Assembly (NCBI RefSeq): GCF_900129855.1
Contig: NZ_LT670819.1
Span: 8,928,001 to 8,992,000 of the forward strand
Direction: 5' to 3'
DNA length: 64,000 bases
From: Streptomyces sp. 3214.6
GTDB lineage: Bacteria > Actinomycetota > Actinomycetes > Streptomycetales > Streptomycetaceae
The notes under the pieces were generated by a model. The model was given only the letters and a program-made list of their open reading frames with translations. It did no database searches and was not told where the DNA came from. The translations under genes were made by a program, and so were the position numbers. Positions 11,804 through 21,777 of the stretch are shown in pieces. Numbering within the stretch: the stretch's first letter is position 1; each line of letters begins with the position of its first letter.

Positions 11804-14800
11804 GCGATCTTCTCCCCTACCCAGCGGGCGAGTTCGAGCGGACTGAGGGCGGCGACGGGCATCCCCGCGGCGACGAGCTGACCGGCGACGCCCGTGGAGT
11901 AGCGGGGCCGGCCGGTGTCGTCGAGGCTCGCGCAGCCCAGGACGTGACAGCCCGCCCCGACCAGCGCGCGCACCTCGGCGAGCAGCCCGCCGAGCGGGTA
12001 GCCCTCCTCGAAGTCGCTCACGACCACGACGAGGGTCCGCGACGGCACGGTGACCAGCTCACGCGCGTGCCGCAGCCCTGCCGCGATGTGCGTGCCGCCG
12101 CCGACGCTGACCTCCAGCAGCAGCGACAAGGGGTCGTCGACCTGGCCGGTGAGGTCGATGACCTCGGTGGAGAACGCCAGGAAGTGCGTGGACAGCGTCG
12201 GCACCCCGGCCAGCACCGAGGCCGTGAGCGCGGCCCACACCGTGGACGCCTCCATGGACCCCGACACGTCCGTCACGAGGATCAGCCGCCAGTCGGCGGC
12301 CCGTCGCGCCCGCGTCCGGAACACCGGGCGCTCGGGGATGACGTGCACCGTGCCGTCGGGGCCGCGCCGGGCGGTCGCCAGGTTGGCGCGCAGCGTACGG
12401 GGCAGATCGAGACCGCCACCCGGACGCCGGCTGGGGCGCGGCAGCGTCGTGCCGTGCAGAGCGGGCCGCAGCCGGGTGGCGAGCTGCCGGGTCAGCGAGT
12501 CGACCAGGCGCCGGACGAGCGGACGCAGCGCGGCCAGCCGGGCCTCGGGCAGCCCGCCCGCGTGCCGCAGCACCGTGCGCAGCAGATCGACCGAGGGGCG
12601 CACGCTGTCCTCGTCCAGCTCCATGAGCACGTCGTTGCGGCCCGACGCGGCGGCCGCCGCCAGCACCTCCTCGCGGATGCCCGGCCCGAACAGCGCCGCC
12701 AGTTCTTCCGACCACTCCCGCACCCCTGGATACGGCACGTCCCGGCCGCCGCCGGACCCCGGCCCCGTCAGGTCCCCACGGCTGCCCTCGCCGCGCCCGC
12801 TGCCGTACAGCTCGTCCAGCGCCGTCGCCAACTTGCGGGCGGACGAAGGGAGCCGGTCGCTGCGGCGACCCAGGACGAGCCGCCAGCGGTCGGCGGGAGC
12901 GAGGCGGCGATCCTCCTCGACGGAGCCCACGACGGTGTGGGGGGCGGTTGTGGGGGTGACGGCCTCGGGGATCGGCGGCTGTGCGTCGCCGCATGGCGAG
13001 GGCAGCAGCCCCAGCGACCGCAGGGCGGCGCGGGCCGTGAGGTCAGCTCCGGTCCAGGCGGCGAGCGCGGCCGGGTCGACGCCGTCGGTGTCGGCCACGT
13101 ACCTGGTGTCGAGGCGTTCCTCGACGGCCGCGAGGAGACGGTCGCGGGCGGCGGGGCTCAGTGTGTCGAACCCGCCCCGCAGCGCGGGAAGCCGGTCGAG
13201 GAACTCTCTGTCGGGGAGCTCGGAGATCCGCTCGAGCAGGGGCTCCAGCGCGGGCGCGGCGGCTTCCAGCAGCGGGCCCGCGGCGGTGAGCAGCCCGCTC
13301 AGGCGGGCCGTCAGGGCCGACCGCGCGTCGGGGTCGACGGCTGCGTCGACCCAGGAGGCGACACGGTCGCCGAAGGCCCGGGCGTCCTCCTGCCCGAGCA
13401 GCACCCGGACGGCTCCGGCGGCACCGCGCATCAGCGGAGCGCCGGCGGCGGCCAGTCGGGCGAGGGCGTCGGTGAGCCGGATTCCGCCCAACAGGTCGGC
13501 GCGGTGGGCGAGTTCGAGCAGGGCGTGGGCGTCGGCGGGGTCCTCGGAGCCGGTCAGGCCGTCCACCTGCCGCACCGCCGCCGCGGTGAGCAGCTCGGCG
13601 ACACCGGCCGCACGCGCCGTACGGTCCTCGCCGGCGCCGAGCCCCGGCACGTGACCGACCCGCAGCCGGTCCAACAAGGCCAGAGCGGCGAGGAGTTCGG
13701 GCAGCGTGCCGGAGTGCGGCAGCACCTCGGCGACGTCGTCGAGCCGCTCGTCGGCGAGCAGCGGCAGCCCGCACTCCGCGGCTTCCGTCAGCCCTTGCAG
13801 CACCTGGGCGGCCGTCGAACCGCCCTCGTCCCGCTCCGTGCGCCGCCGTTCACGCAGCACGCCCTCGGCGGCCTGGGCGGCGGTGACCCCGCGCACGCCG
13901 GCCGCGGTCAGCATGGCCGCCGTCGCCGGCGTCCAGCGCACCTCCCAACGTGAGGTGAGGGTCTCTGCGCCGCCCGCGCCGACGACCTCCTTCGCCTCCC
14001 CGTACGGCACCCCGCACACCGTGAGGCGCCGCAACAGCAGCTCACGACGCCGGTCGAGATCCGAGCGCAGCGGGTCGAGCCGCAGCTCCCGGGCCGGGCC
14101 CAAGGAGCTCTCCGGCCCGGGCAGGCGCAGCCCCGCCACCTCGTCCTCGACCGCCGGGGCGAGACCACTGCGCGGCGCGTCCGGCGCGGGCCGGCCGGTA
14201 CGCGTGCCGACGAGCACCCGCTCCATCGCCCGCGCCACGGCCCGCCCCCGCCCGTACGGCTCGCCCTGCGCGAGGACCGTCTGCACGGCCTCGGCCAACT
14301 CGCCCCGGCCCGCCGCGGGCAGCCCGCGCAGCCGGGCCAGATCCGAGGCCAGCCGGGTGATCTCCCGCGCGTCGGCGGGCCCGGACGGATGCCCGAGCCC
14401 CCGCAACTCCGCGCAGACCCGCACGGCCGCCCGCGTCAGCGCCTCCTCCAACGCGGCCGGATCCCCTGCCGCCCGCCACACCAGGTCCTGCCACTCCGGG
14501 TCCCGGATCCCGGCCGGATAGCCGGAGCGCTCGTCCAGGAGCGCATAGGAGTAGGGGATCAGGGAGGTGGTCCACGAGCCTCGCCCGGGGGCGCCGGCTT
14601 CGGCCCGCTCGCCGCCGACCGGGAGGGAGGCATCCGGCGGCTCGTCGCCGGCCGGGACGAAAGCCCTGCCCTGCGCGGGCAGGGCCGAGCCGGACGGCTC
14701 TGCCCACTTGTCACCGTCAGGGTGGCAGGCCCCGGGCTGCTCCTGCCCGGGACGCTCGGCGCCGATGCTTCGTTCGGCGCCGGTGTCTCGTCCGGCGAGG

Positions 14801-15543
14801 GCCGACCCCGTCAGCGCCGGGGCGTGGAAAGCGCCGATGATCACGGCGGCCCGGGCGCCGTCGGCGGTGGCCTCGGTGATACGGGACCGCATCCACCGCT
14901 CGCGCCGCAGATCCAGCTCGGGCACCCCGCCGCAGGCGGCCGCGTCCTCGCGCAGCGCCCACCCCGTCAGCAGGGCCGCCCGGCGCAGGGCCTCGGGCGG
15001 GGAGCCCGGAGCGGTGGCCTCGACCAGCCGGTCCCACAGATCGTCGCCGGGGCGGCCGGTGAGCCGGGCGCGGAGCGCGTCGGTGAGTCCCCGCGCACCC
15101 TCCTGTACCGTGCCGCCGTCGCGCCCCTCGGCCCACGCCCGGTCCCTGAGCGGCAGATCGCAGGCGATCACCGGGACACCCCGCCGGGCGGCCCAGCGCA
15201 CCGCGGCCAGCTCGGGCGAGAAGTCGGCGAACGGGTAGAACGCCGGACCCCCGGCGCCCCCGCCGCTCCTGCTGTCACCGCCGCCCCTGCTGTCACCGGG
15301 CGCCGCGGCGAGCGCCACCGGGGCCCGGGTCTCCCCGTGCCCGAGCCAGGGCAGCCACTCCTGCATCTCGGCCGGCAGCTCGACGAGCACCACGTCCGGA
15401 TTCGCCTGATCCAGCAGCGCGGGCACGGCGGCGGCCAGCGAGGGCGCGTGGTGCCGTACGCCGATGAGGTAGGGCGCGGCCGGGTCGGTGAGAGCGGCGA
15501 GCGCCTCGTCCGGGGCGCCCGGTGCGGTGGGGTGGAGGGACAC
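11800..15543 (-). CDS. DUF5682 and von Willebrand A domain fusion (YehM-YehP-like)
   Basis: A 1247-residue two-part protein. The N-terminal ~800 residues look like the DUF5682 family (YLIGVRHHAPSLAAAVPALL; VVLVELPAEMQEWLPWL; IIGAFHAPAL). The C-terminal ~390 residues form a VWA protein with an intact MIDAS motif DVSGSM (Asp1092), a downstream VGGGTHI and SDFEEGYP. In E. coli these are two separate proteins, YehM and YehP, so this is an in-frame fusion. The GTG at 15543 is four bases after the moxR stop and is preferred over upstream starts inside moxR. The VWA partner of a MoxR ATPase usually binds a metal and a substrate or adaptor, giving a chaperone-like remodelling complex. Target unknown. 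Confidence 0.82.
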   Translation of the reverse strand: MSLHPTAPGAPDEALAALTDPAAPYLIGVRHHAPSLAAAVPALLDQANPDVVLVELPAEMQEWLPWLGHGETRAPVALAAAPGDSRGGGDSRSGGGAGGPAFYPFADFSPELAAVRWAARRGVPVIACDLPLRDRAWAEGRDGGTVQEGARGLTDALRARLTGRPGDDLWDRLVEATAPGSPPEALRRAALLTGWALREDAAACGGVPELDLRRERWMRSRITEATADGARAAVIIGAFHAPALTGSALAGRDTGAERSIGAERPGQEQPGACHPDGDKWAEPSGSALPAQGRAFVPAGDEPPDASLPVGGERAEAGAPGRGSWTTSLIPYSYALLDERSGYPAGIRDPEWQDLVWRAAGDPAALEEALTRAAVRVCAELRGLGHPSGPADAREITRLASDLARLRGLPAAGRGELAEAVQTVLAQGEPYGRGRAVARAMERVLVGTRTGRPAPDAPRSGLAPAVEDEVAGLRLPGPESSLGPARELRLDPLRSDLDRRRELLLRRLTVCGVPYGEAKEVVGAGGAETLTSRWEVRWTPATAAMLTAAGVRGVTAAQAAEGVLRERRRTERDEGGSTAAQVLQGLTEAAECGLPLLADERLDDVAEVLPHSGTLPELLAALALLDRLRVGHVPGLGAGEDRTARAAGVAELLTAAAVRQVDGLTGSEDPADAHALLELAHRADLLGGIRLTDALARLAAAGAPLMRGAAGAVRVLLGQEDARAFGDRVASWVDAAVDPDARSALTARLSGLLTAAGPLLEAAAPALEPLLERISELPDREFLDRLPALRGGFDTLSPAARDRLLAAVEERLDTRYVADTDGVDPAALAAWTGADLTARAALRSLGLLPSPCGDAQPPIPEAVTPTTAPHTVVGSVEEDRRLAPADRWRLVLGRRSDRLPSSARKLATALDELYGSGRGEGSRGDLTGPGSGGGRDVPYPGVREWSEELAALFGPGIREEVLAAAAASGRNDVLMELDEDSVRPSVDLLRTVLRHAGGLPEARLAALRPLVRRLVDSLTRQLATRLRPALHGTTLPRPSRRPGGGLDLPRTLRANLATARRGPDGTVHVIPERPVFRTRARRAADWRLILVTDVSGSMEASTVWAALTASVLAGVPTLSTHFLAFSTEVIDLTGQVDDPLSLLLEVSVGGGTHIAAGLRHARELVTVPSRTLVVVVSDFEEGYPLGGLLAEVRALVGAGCHVLGCASLDDTGRPRYSTGVAGQLVAAGMPVAALSPLELARWVGEKIA

Positions 15544-15547
15544 GCCG

Positions 15548-16774
15548 TCAGCCCTCCAGGACCGTGCGCAGATCCCACAGGGTGCGCCAGGTGGCCGAGC
15601 CCTGTTCCGCGCGGCGACGGACGGGACCGTCCCAGTAGCCGCGCAGCCGGGCCGCGTCGGCGGGGTCGTCCTTGCGGACGACGCCGAGCAGATGACCCGG
15701 CAGCAGGCCCAGCACGTCACGGTCCCCGGGGAAGTACGCCGCCGCGAGCGCCAGCGCGCCCGCGACGGACACGGCCTCCGCGGTGCTCATCACCGTGGAC
15801 GGCCGCTCCACCTCCCAGCCCTCCGCCGACCGGCCCTCCCGCAGATCGCGGAAGGCGGTGACCAGAGCCTCCAGCACGGCGTCGTCGACCTGGAAGGGCG
15901 CCCCGGCCCGCTCCACCGACGCCCGCGCCTGGCTGCGCACCAGCGCGGTCTCCGCGTCGAGGTCCGGAATCGGGCCGACCGTCTCGAAGTTGAAGCGGCG
16001 CTTGAGGGCCGCGGACATCTCCGAGACACCCTTGTCGCGCAGGTTGGCCGTGGCGATCAGGTTGAAGCCCGGCGCGGCATGCGCCAACGCGTCGTCGCTG
16101 CCCGCCAGTTCGGGTACGGCGATGCGCCGCTCCGACAGCAGCGAGACCAGCGAGTCCTGCACCTCGGGCAGACAGCGGGTGACCTCCTCGACCCGGGCGA
16201 TGGCGCCCCGGGACATGGCGGTCAGCACCGGCGAGGGCACCAGCGCCTGCCGGCTCGGCCCCTGCGCGAGCAACAGGGCGTAGTTCCAGCCGTACTTGAG
16301 CTGGTCCTCGGTCGTGCCCGCCGTGCCCTGCACGACCAGGCCGCTGGTGCCGCACACGGCCGTGGACAGCAGTTCCGACAGCATCGACTTGGCGGTACCG
16401 GGCTCGCCGACGAGCAGCAGCCCGCGCTCCCCGGCCAGCGTGACCACGCACCGCTCCACCAGCGCCCGGTCGCCGACGAACTTGCCCTCCACCGCCAAGC
16501 GGCGCGGCACCCCGTCGGGGGCGTCGACGCCGTCGGGCAGCTTCAGGGCGCGGCCGTCGCTGCCCATGACGAACGTGACGACGGCACGCGGGGTGAGCCG
16601 CCAGGCGGGCGGGCGCGGCCCGTCGTCGTACGCGGCGAGGAAGGCCAGCTCGGTGGCGTACCGGTCCTCGGGCGGGACGATCTGGCGGACGGGGGCGGCG
16701 TAGGGGGCGGTGTCGGACGGGGCGGTGGTGGTCATCGGCGCGCGTTCTTCCAGGCGGGGCGGGAGGGCGGTCAT
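15548..16774 (-). CDS. MoxR-type AAA+ ATPase (YehL-like)
   Basis: A 408-residue AAA+ ATPase. Walker A is GEPGTAKS (residues 123-130), the Walker B region is AIARVEEVTR (191-200, with Val in place of the usual Asp before the Glu), sensor 1 is NLIATANLRDKG and the arginine finger region is ALKRRF. A long N-terminal extension (~90 residues) precedes the core. The ATG overlaps the stop of the upstream gene (ATGA); a second in-frame ATG at 16738 could also serve. The next gene encodes the VWA partner, the standard MoxR-VWA arrangement seen in RavA-ViaA-like complexes. It probably powers conformational remodelling of a partner protein; the client is not known. Confidence 0.9.
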   Translation of the reverse strand: MTALPPRLEERAPMTTTAPSDTAPYAAPVRQIVPPEDRYATELAFLAAYDDGPRPPAWRLTPRAVVTFVMGSDGRALKLPDGVDAPDGVPRRLAVEGKFVGDRALVERCVVTLAGERGLLLVGEPGTAKSMLSELLSTAVCGTSGLVVQGTAGTTEDQLKYGWNYALLLAQGPSRQALVPSPVLTAMSRGAIARVEEVTRCLPEVQDSLVSLLSERRIAVPELAGSDDALAHAAPGFNLIATANLRDKGVSEMSAALKRRFNFETVGPIPDLDAETALVRSQARASVERAGAPFQVDDAVLEALVTAFRDLREGRSAEGWEVERPSTVMSTAEAVSVAGALALAAAYFPGDRDVLGLLPGHLLGVVRKDDPADAARLRGYWDGPVRRRAEQGSATWRTLWDLRTVLEG

Positions 16775-19700
16775 CGGCGGCCCTTACGGGTGGTCCGAGT
16801 GGTGAGCTGCTCGTAGGCCGGGGCGTCACCGGCGCGGACGCGGTCCCACGCGCGCGTGAACAGTTCCGGCACCGGCGCGAGGGGCACCGCGCGCGCATGG
16901 GCGCGCACCGGGTAGAGGTTCTCCTTCCAGATCTCCACCGGCAGCGCGGGAGACTTCAGGTCCAGCCAGCCGCCCGGCAGGAAGAGGGTGCGCCCGGCAC
17001 GCGGCCGCCTGGCCTCGACGACCAGGCGGGTCGCCGCGAGTTCCACGCGGGCCTTCTTCGTCCGGGCGGGCTTCCAGCCGGTCCAGCGCACGCAGTTGCG
17101 GTCCGTCGGGTCCGGGAGGGCCAGCAACTGGAGGTAGAGCGCCGCCGCGTCCTCGCTCAAGCCGTGCTGCGCAGCGACCTCGACAACCAGTTCGGGCACG
17201 CTGAAGGTCGGGTCCTGGGCGTACCCGGCGGGCCCCTCGGCGTCGGTTCCGGCCGCGAGCGCGCGGGCGAGTTCCTCGTCGAGGATCGTCCGCAGCGCCC
17301 ACACGCCATGGCCCCGTCCGAGCCCCACGAGCCCCTCGAGGAGCCCGAACACCGGATCGTCGGGGGAGCCGAGCGCGCCCGGCCGGACCAGGACGGTCTC
17401 CTGGTCGCCGTACCACGGGCGTAGCACCAGCGCCTCGCCCGCGTGTGTCAGACCGTCCGCGCCGGCGCCCCCTGCTGCGGGCAGCCCGTACGCCTTGCGC
17501 AGCTCGACGGCGGTCGAGGAGCCCTTGTCCGTCCACGCGACGTCCAGGTCGACCAGCAGCCCCGGGTCGGCGACGCGGCGGCGCAACGCGGCCAGGCTCT
17601 CCGGCAGGACGGCCCGCAGCGGGTGCCCGTACGGCAGGGAGTAGGCGAGCCCGGCCAGGGCGGCCACGGCACGCGTCAGGTCGTACCGGCCGGGCAGCGC
17701 CTGCGGGTCCTCCGCGACCAGGTTGCCGTCCTTGTCCGGCCGTTGGACGGTGGTGCGGCTGATCCACGGGGTGAGCCCGGGGTTGAGGACCTCCTCGGCC
17801 GAGCCGGTGGGCAGGCCGCCGAGGGAGAGCTCCCCGGCGAGGTCCTCGGGCAGCCGGACGACCGCGCCGAGCCGCTCGGCCCACACGCGGCCCGCCGCCT
17901 CGATGTCCGGACCGGCCGTCCACAGGTCCCCGGGGCGGTGCGGCAGCAGCGCGCCGACGAGCGCCGCCCGGTCGTCGTGCCCGACCGACGCGAACAGGGC
18001 GTCGCCGAGCTCTTTCTGACGAGGCTTCAGCCCGGTCGCGGCGATCACCTCGGCGGTGAGCTGTTTCGGCCTGGCCGCGAGCAGCAGCGCCGCCTGCACG
18101 GGCCCCAGCCCGCCGCGCGAGGCGGCGGCGAGGGCGGCGGGTGCCTCGGGCTGCCAGGGCGCCGGCCCCTTGTCCCGGACGAGTCCGGTGACGGCGGCCA
18201 GCGCGTCGGCGGGGAACACCGCCGGGTGCGCGGTCTCCCGCTCCAGCGTGAAGTGGGCGATCGCGCCGAACACGCCGGCCGGGTCGTGGTCCAGGGCGAG
18301 CCAGTCCACCCGCTCGGCCTGCCGGTCGAGGCGCTGGCAGCCCAGAACGACGACGGTACGGCCGTCGCGGCGGAGCACCTGGCCGACCCGCTCCTGCTTC
18401 TCGTGCGGCTCGCTCAGCACGACCTCGCGCAGCGCGCCCGCCGGTACGGCCAGCGGCCCGTCGGTGATCGCCTCGAACAGCAGGAGCAGCGCCTCGCGTC
18501 GAGCGTCGGTCACCGTCGGGCCGGCAGCGCGGTACGCGAGCGGGCGCAGCACGTCCAGCAGGGGTGTCCACACCAGGCCGATGGCGGGAACGGTGAACTC
18601 GTCGCTGCGCCAGCCGTCGGCGACGCCGGCGGACCGGGAGGCCTCGGCCAAAGGCTTGCCGTCGGCCTGCTTCCCGGACAGCACGTGGTTGACGGCGCGG
18701 ATCTGCCGCAGCGTGGTCCACCGCGTCTCGTTGCCCCACCAGCCCTGCACCTCGACGAGGCCGGTGGTGGCCTCGCGCAGTGTCTCGTCGTCGCCGTGCT
18801 CGGGTTCGAAGTCGGCGAACATGCCGTCGACACGGCCGCGTTCCGCCTTCGGCCGCTCGACCGGCGGCGCCACGAACGAGGCGGTCGACTCCGTGAGCCG
18901 CAGCATCGCGCGCACGAGCGCGGCGACACCCGTGACGAGCCTGGAGTCGCCGAGCGCGGGCAGGGCGCGGGAGACGATCTCCTGGATCACCTCGTCCGCG
19001 GCCGGGACGACGGCCTTGCTCTCCGCCGTCCCGTCGACCGCCCTGGCCGCCGCCAACTTCGCCTGGCGCTCATCCAGCGCCTGCGCCGCCGTCCGCAGCA
19101 GGCCGGCCGCCTGCTCGTCCGTCAGCGCGCGCAGGACGGCCGACGCGCGCGCGTCGCGCGGGCGAAGGGCGTGCCAGAACTCCACCGGCGGGACGAACCG
19201 GGTACCGGCGGCGAACTCGCTGCCACGCTCCATCGGCGTCACCCGGCCCAGTTCCCCGGCGGCGGAGGCGTGGTCGCACGCGTACAGGGCGATCTGCCGG
19301 TGGAGCCGGACGGCGACGGGCTCGGCCCCGCCGGGCAGCCGCAGCGAGCCGAGCGGCACGCCAGGCGCCCGGCCCCCGGCCCAGGGCAGGGCGACGGTCC
19401 GGCCGTCCGGTGTACCGACGACCGTCCGTGCCTCGGCGCCCTCGCCCTGGGTGCGCACCCAGCGCCCGAGGACCGTGCCGTCCGTGCCGAACGGGCTCTG
19501 TGCCAAGCCCGGTTGGAGCGGCAGCAGCTCGCAGTGCTGCTGGAGCAGCGTCGCGTCCTCATGGATGCCGGACTGCAGGAACGCGGGCAGTGAGGCGCGC
19601 CCGTGCGTGCCGGTGGCCGGGTCGTACTCCAGCCACACGTGGAGCCGGCCCTGCCTGCCCTGACGCCAGTACGAGGTGCCGTCGCCGAGGACGCGGCGGC

Positions 19701-21777
19701 CGGCGGGCAGGACGGTGTCGCCCGCGTGCAGGGTGCGCCCGCCGTTGGCGCGGCCGCCGTCGGGCAACGGGATCGAAGGGGTGCCCGCCTCGCTGCCGCC
19801 GTACCAGTAGTGGGGAATCTGGTCGCCGGTGAGCGGGAACACGTCGGCGGGGCGGGCGGACCAGTAGCCGAACTGCTTGCCGTCCTCCCGCCACATCACC
19901 AGCAGTTCGCCGTCGGTGTAGCGGAACGACGGAAGCTGCCAGCGGCTCGGGGACACGGGCAGCCGCAGGTCGTGCTCCAGCAGGATCTCCTCCGGGCCGA
20001 CCACGAGCACCTTGTGCTTGCGGGAGACGATCAGCGCGGGCCACGCCTCCTGGACGGTCAGCGGGTTGTCCTGGTCGCGGTCGGGCTTGGTCTCGGCGTC
20101 GATCCGGCGCAGCGCCTCCTCGAGCGCGGGCCAGCCCAGTTCGTCCAGGATCCCGGCGCGCAGGGTGTGCCCGAGCAGGGGCGCGACCTCGTGCGCGGCG
20201 ACCTTCGCGACGGCCGCCGGGCTCACCCGGGCGGCCACCGCGCGGAAGGGGCGCAGCCGTTCCAGCGCGGCCCGCGCGGCGGGCAGGCCGACCGCCGAGG
20301 CCAGCTCCCCGGCCGCGTCGTCCAACCACTCGCGCAGCACATCACTGAGCACGGGGTGGGCGGCCAGGCCCTCCAGCACCTCGTTTGCGGGACGGAAGCC
20401 GCTGACGGTGCCGATGTCGGCGTACAGCAGGCGCCGGAAGCGCGGATCGGCGGCGGTCGCCGTCAGGTCGCGCCGGCCGGGGCGGGGCTCGCGCAGCCAG
20501 CGGTCCAGGGAGAGGTACACGACCTGGTCGGGGCCGGGCAGCGTCAGCGGCACGCGCTCGGCCACGCACAGGTCCAGCAGGTCGAGGTCGGCGCCGGCGT
20601 GCCAGCGGCCCGTGCACAGGTCGACGGGACGGCCCCGCTCCCGCAGCCGGGGCGCCATCCGCTCCACGAGGGCGAGGGTGGCCGGGGAACGGTCGCTGAC
20701 GTTGCCGCCGTGCTTGCGGTGCAGGGCCCACCGGCCCAGCCAGTCCGCCGGGTCCGCCTCGGAGGCCGTCTCACCGGTGAGGAGCAGGTCCGCACCGCAC
20801 TCCGTGAGCAGCGCCAGCCAGAACTCGTCGTCCTCGACGGAACCGCCCAGGCCGGCCGGCATGATCTCCAACAGCCGCTCCCGCACCTCCGGTCGCTGCT
20901 CCGCGAGGACGGCCAGCGTCGACCGGTAGGAGTTCCAGAAGGACGCGGGGGCCCGGACCGCGGCGGGCGACGCGAGCAGATCGGCGACCAGGGCGCACTC
21001 CTCGGTGACCCGGTCGAGGCCTGCGGCCTTGATCAGCCCGCGCGCGTCCTGCGGCAGTGAGGCGTACGGCGGCATCCCGGCGGCGCAGCGCTCCACGGTC
21101 AGCTGCCGGAACTGCGCCCAGGCCGCGGCCGGGTCGAGCCGCGTGGCGAGGGCCCTGACGTGTTCCTTGAGCGCCTTGACCGTCAGCGCCCCGGCGAAGG
21201 CGAACTCCAGGAACACGGCCCGCTGCCGCTCCTCGTCCACCGCCAGCGCGTGCACCCGCTCGGCCTCGCGGGCCTTGCCGAAGAACGCGGACGCGTACGT
21301 CGTGTTCTCGTGCTGGAGGAAGACGCGGGCGGCCTGCTCGTAGAACGTGGGCAGGAAGTGCGGCACGGCCCGGCCGAGCCGGGTGCCGAGCTCCTCGAAG
21401 CCGTCCTTGGCGTTGCCGGGGCGGGACTTGGCCTGCCGCGCGAGCCGTTCGACGTCCTTGACCAGCGCCAGCGCGTGATGGCCGTTCGCCGGGTCGTGGA
21501 CCAGCGCCCAGGCGGGGAAGCCGAGCGTCTCCCGGCGCACCTGACCGACCTCGGGGGTCTCCGTCTCCCGGGCCAGTCCGAGGAAGTCCAGCGCGAGGTC
21601 CTCGGCCTCGCCCAGGGTGCCCGGCACCAGCCGCACGATCCGCCGGTCGTCCAGCGCGGGATGACTGTACGTGCGGACGGTGAGCGTGTCGGCGTCCTCG
21701 CGGGCCGTGCTGCCCGGGGGCAGGACCGCGCCCGCGTCGAGCAGGGTGGCCGCGGTGGTCTCGTCGTAGGTCGTCAT
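16771..21777 (-). CDS. Giant protein of the MoxR/VWA operon, 1668 residues, function unknown
   Basis: The second cistron of the operon: its ATG overlaps the stop of the DUF4132 gene (21774-21777) and its stop overlaps the moxR start. No signal peptide or membrane segment is visible. The N-terminal third looks alpha-helical and repeat-like (LARETETPEVGQVRRETLGFPAWALVHDPANGHHALALVK; FLQHENTTYASAFFGKAREAERVHALAVDEERQRAVFLEFA). A beta-rich middle follows with Trp/Tyr-rich strands (FRYTDGELLVMWREDGKQFGYWSARP, HYWYGGSEAGTPSIPLPDGG). The family is recurrent next to DUF4132 in actinomycetes; together the two may correspond to E. coli YehI, where DUF4132 lies in one long chain. I cannot assign an activity. 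Confidence 0.8.
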   Translation of the reverse strand: MTTYDETTAATLLDAGAVLPPGSTAREDADTLTVRTYSHPALDDRRIVRLVPGTLGEAEDLALDFLGLARETETPEVGQVRRETLGFPAWALVHDPANGHHALALVKDVERLARQAKSRPGNAKDGFEELGTRLGRAVPHFLPTFYEQAARVFLQHENTTYASAFFGKAREAERVHALAVDEERQRAVFLEFAFAGALTVKALKEHVRALATRLDPAAAWAQFRQLTVERCAAGMPPYASLPQDARGLIKAAGLDRVTEECALVADLLASPAAVRAPASFWNSYRSTLAVLAEQRPEVRERLLEIMPAGLGGSVEDDEFWLALLTECGADLLLTGETASEADPADWLGRWALHRKHGGNVSDRSPATLALVERMAPRLRERGRPVDLCTGRWHAGADLDLLDLCVAERVPLTLPGPDQVVYLSLDRWLREPRPGRRDLTATAADPRFRRLLYADIGTVSGFRPANEVLEGLAAHPVLSDVLREWLDDAAGELASAVGLPAARAALERLRPFRAVAARVSPAAVAKVAAHEVAPLLGHTLRAGILDELGWPALEEALRRIDAETKPDRDQDNPLTVQEAWPALIVSRKHKVLVVGPEEILLEHDLRLPVSPSRWQLPSFRYTDGELLVMWREDGKQFGYWSARPADVFPLTGDQIPHYWYGGSEAGTPSIPLPDGGRANGGRTLHAGDTVLPAGRRVLGDGTSYWRQGRQGRLHVWLEYDPATGTHGRASLPAFLQSGIHEDATLLQQHCELLPLQPGLAQSPFGTDGTVLGRWVRTQGEGAEARTVVGTPDGRTVALPWAGGRAPGVPLGSLRLPGGAEPVAVRLHRQIALYACDHASAAGELGRVTPMERGSEFAAGTRFVPPVEFWHALRPRDARASAVLRALTDEQAAGLLRTAAQALDERQAKLAAARAVDGTAESKAVVPAADEVIQEIVSRALPALGDSRLVTGVAALVRAMLRLTESTASFVAPPVERPKAERGRVDGMFADFEPEHGDDETLREATTGLVEVQGWWGNETRWTTLRQIRAVNHVLSGKQADGKPLAEASRSAGVADGWRSDEFTVPAIGLVWTPLLDVLRPLAYRAAGPTVTDARREALLLLFEAITDGPLAVPAGALREVVLSEPHEKQERVGQVLRRDGRTVVVLGCQRLDRQAERVDWLALDHDPAGVFGAIAHFTLERETAHPAVFPADALAAVTGLVRDKGPAPWQPEAPAALAAASRGGLGPVQAALLLAARPKQLTAEVIAATGLKPRQKELGDALFASVGHDDRAALVGALLPHRPGDLWTAGPDIEAAGRVWAERLGAVVRLPEDLAGELSLGGLPTGSAEEVLNPGLTPWISRTTVQRPDKDGNLVAEDPQALPGRYDLTRAVAALAGLAYSLPYGHPLRAVLPESLAALRRRVADPGLLVDLDVAWTDKGSSTAVELRKAYGLPAAGGAGADGLTHAGEALVLRPWYGDQETVLVRPGALGSPDDPVFGLLEGLVGLGRGHGVWALRTILDEELARALAAGTDAEGPAGYAQDPTFSVPELVVEVAAQHGLSEDAAALYLQLLALPDPTDRNCVRWTGWKPARTKKARVELAATRLVVEARRPRAGRTLFLPGGWLDLKSPALPVEIWKENLYPVRAHARAVPLAPVPELFTRAWDRVRAGDAPAYEQLTTRTTRKGRR

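Noticed and set aside
15543..15720. Longer start for the DUF5682-VWA gene inside moxR
   Set aside because: The extra 59 residues are a Cys/Arg-rich shadow of the moxR C-terminus; GTG 15543 lies four bases after the moxR stop.
17443..19593. Long plus-strand open frame (716 codons) inside the giant operon gene
   Set aside because: Antisense to the 1668-residue protein, no domain, and codon third positions do not show the usual G/C preference for that frame.
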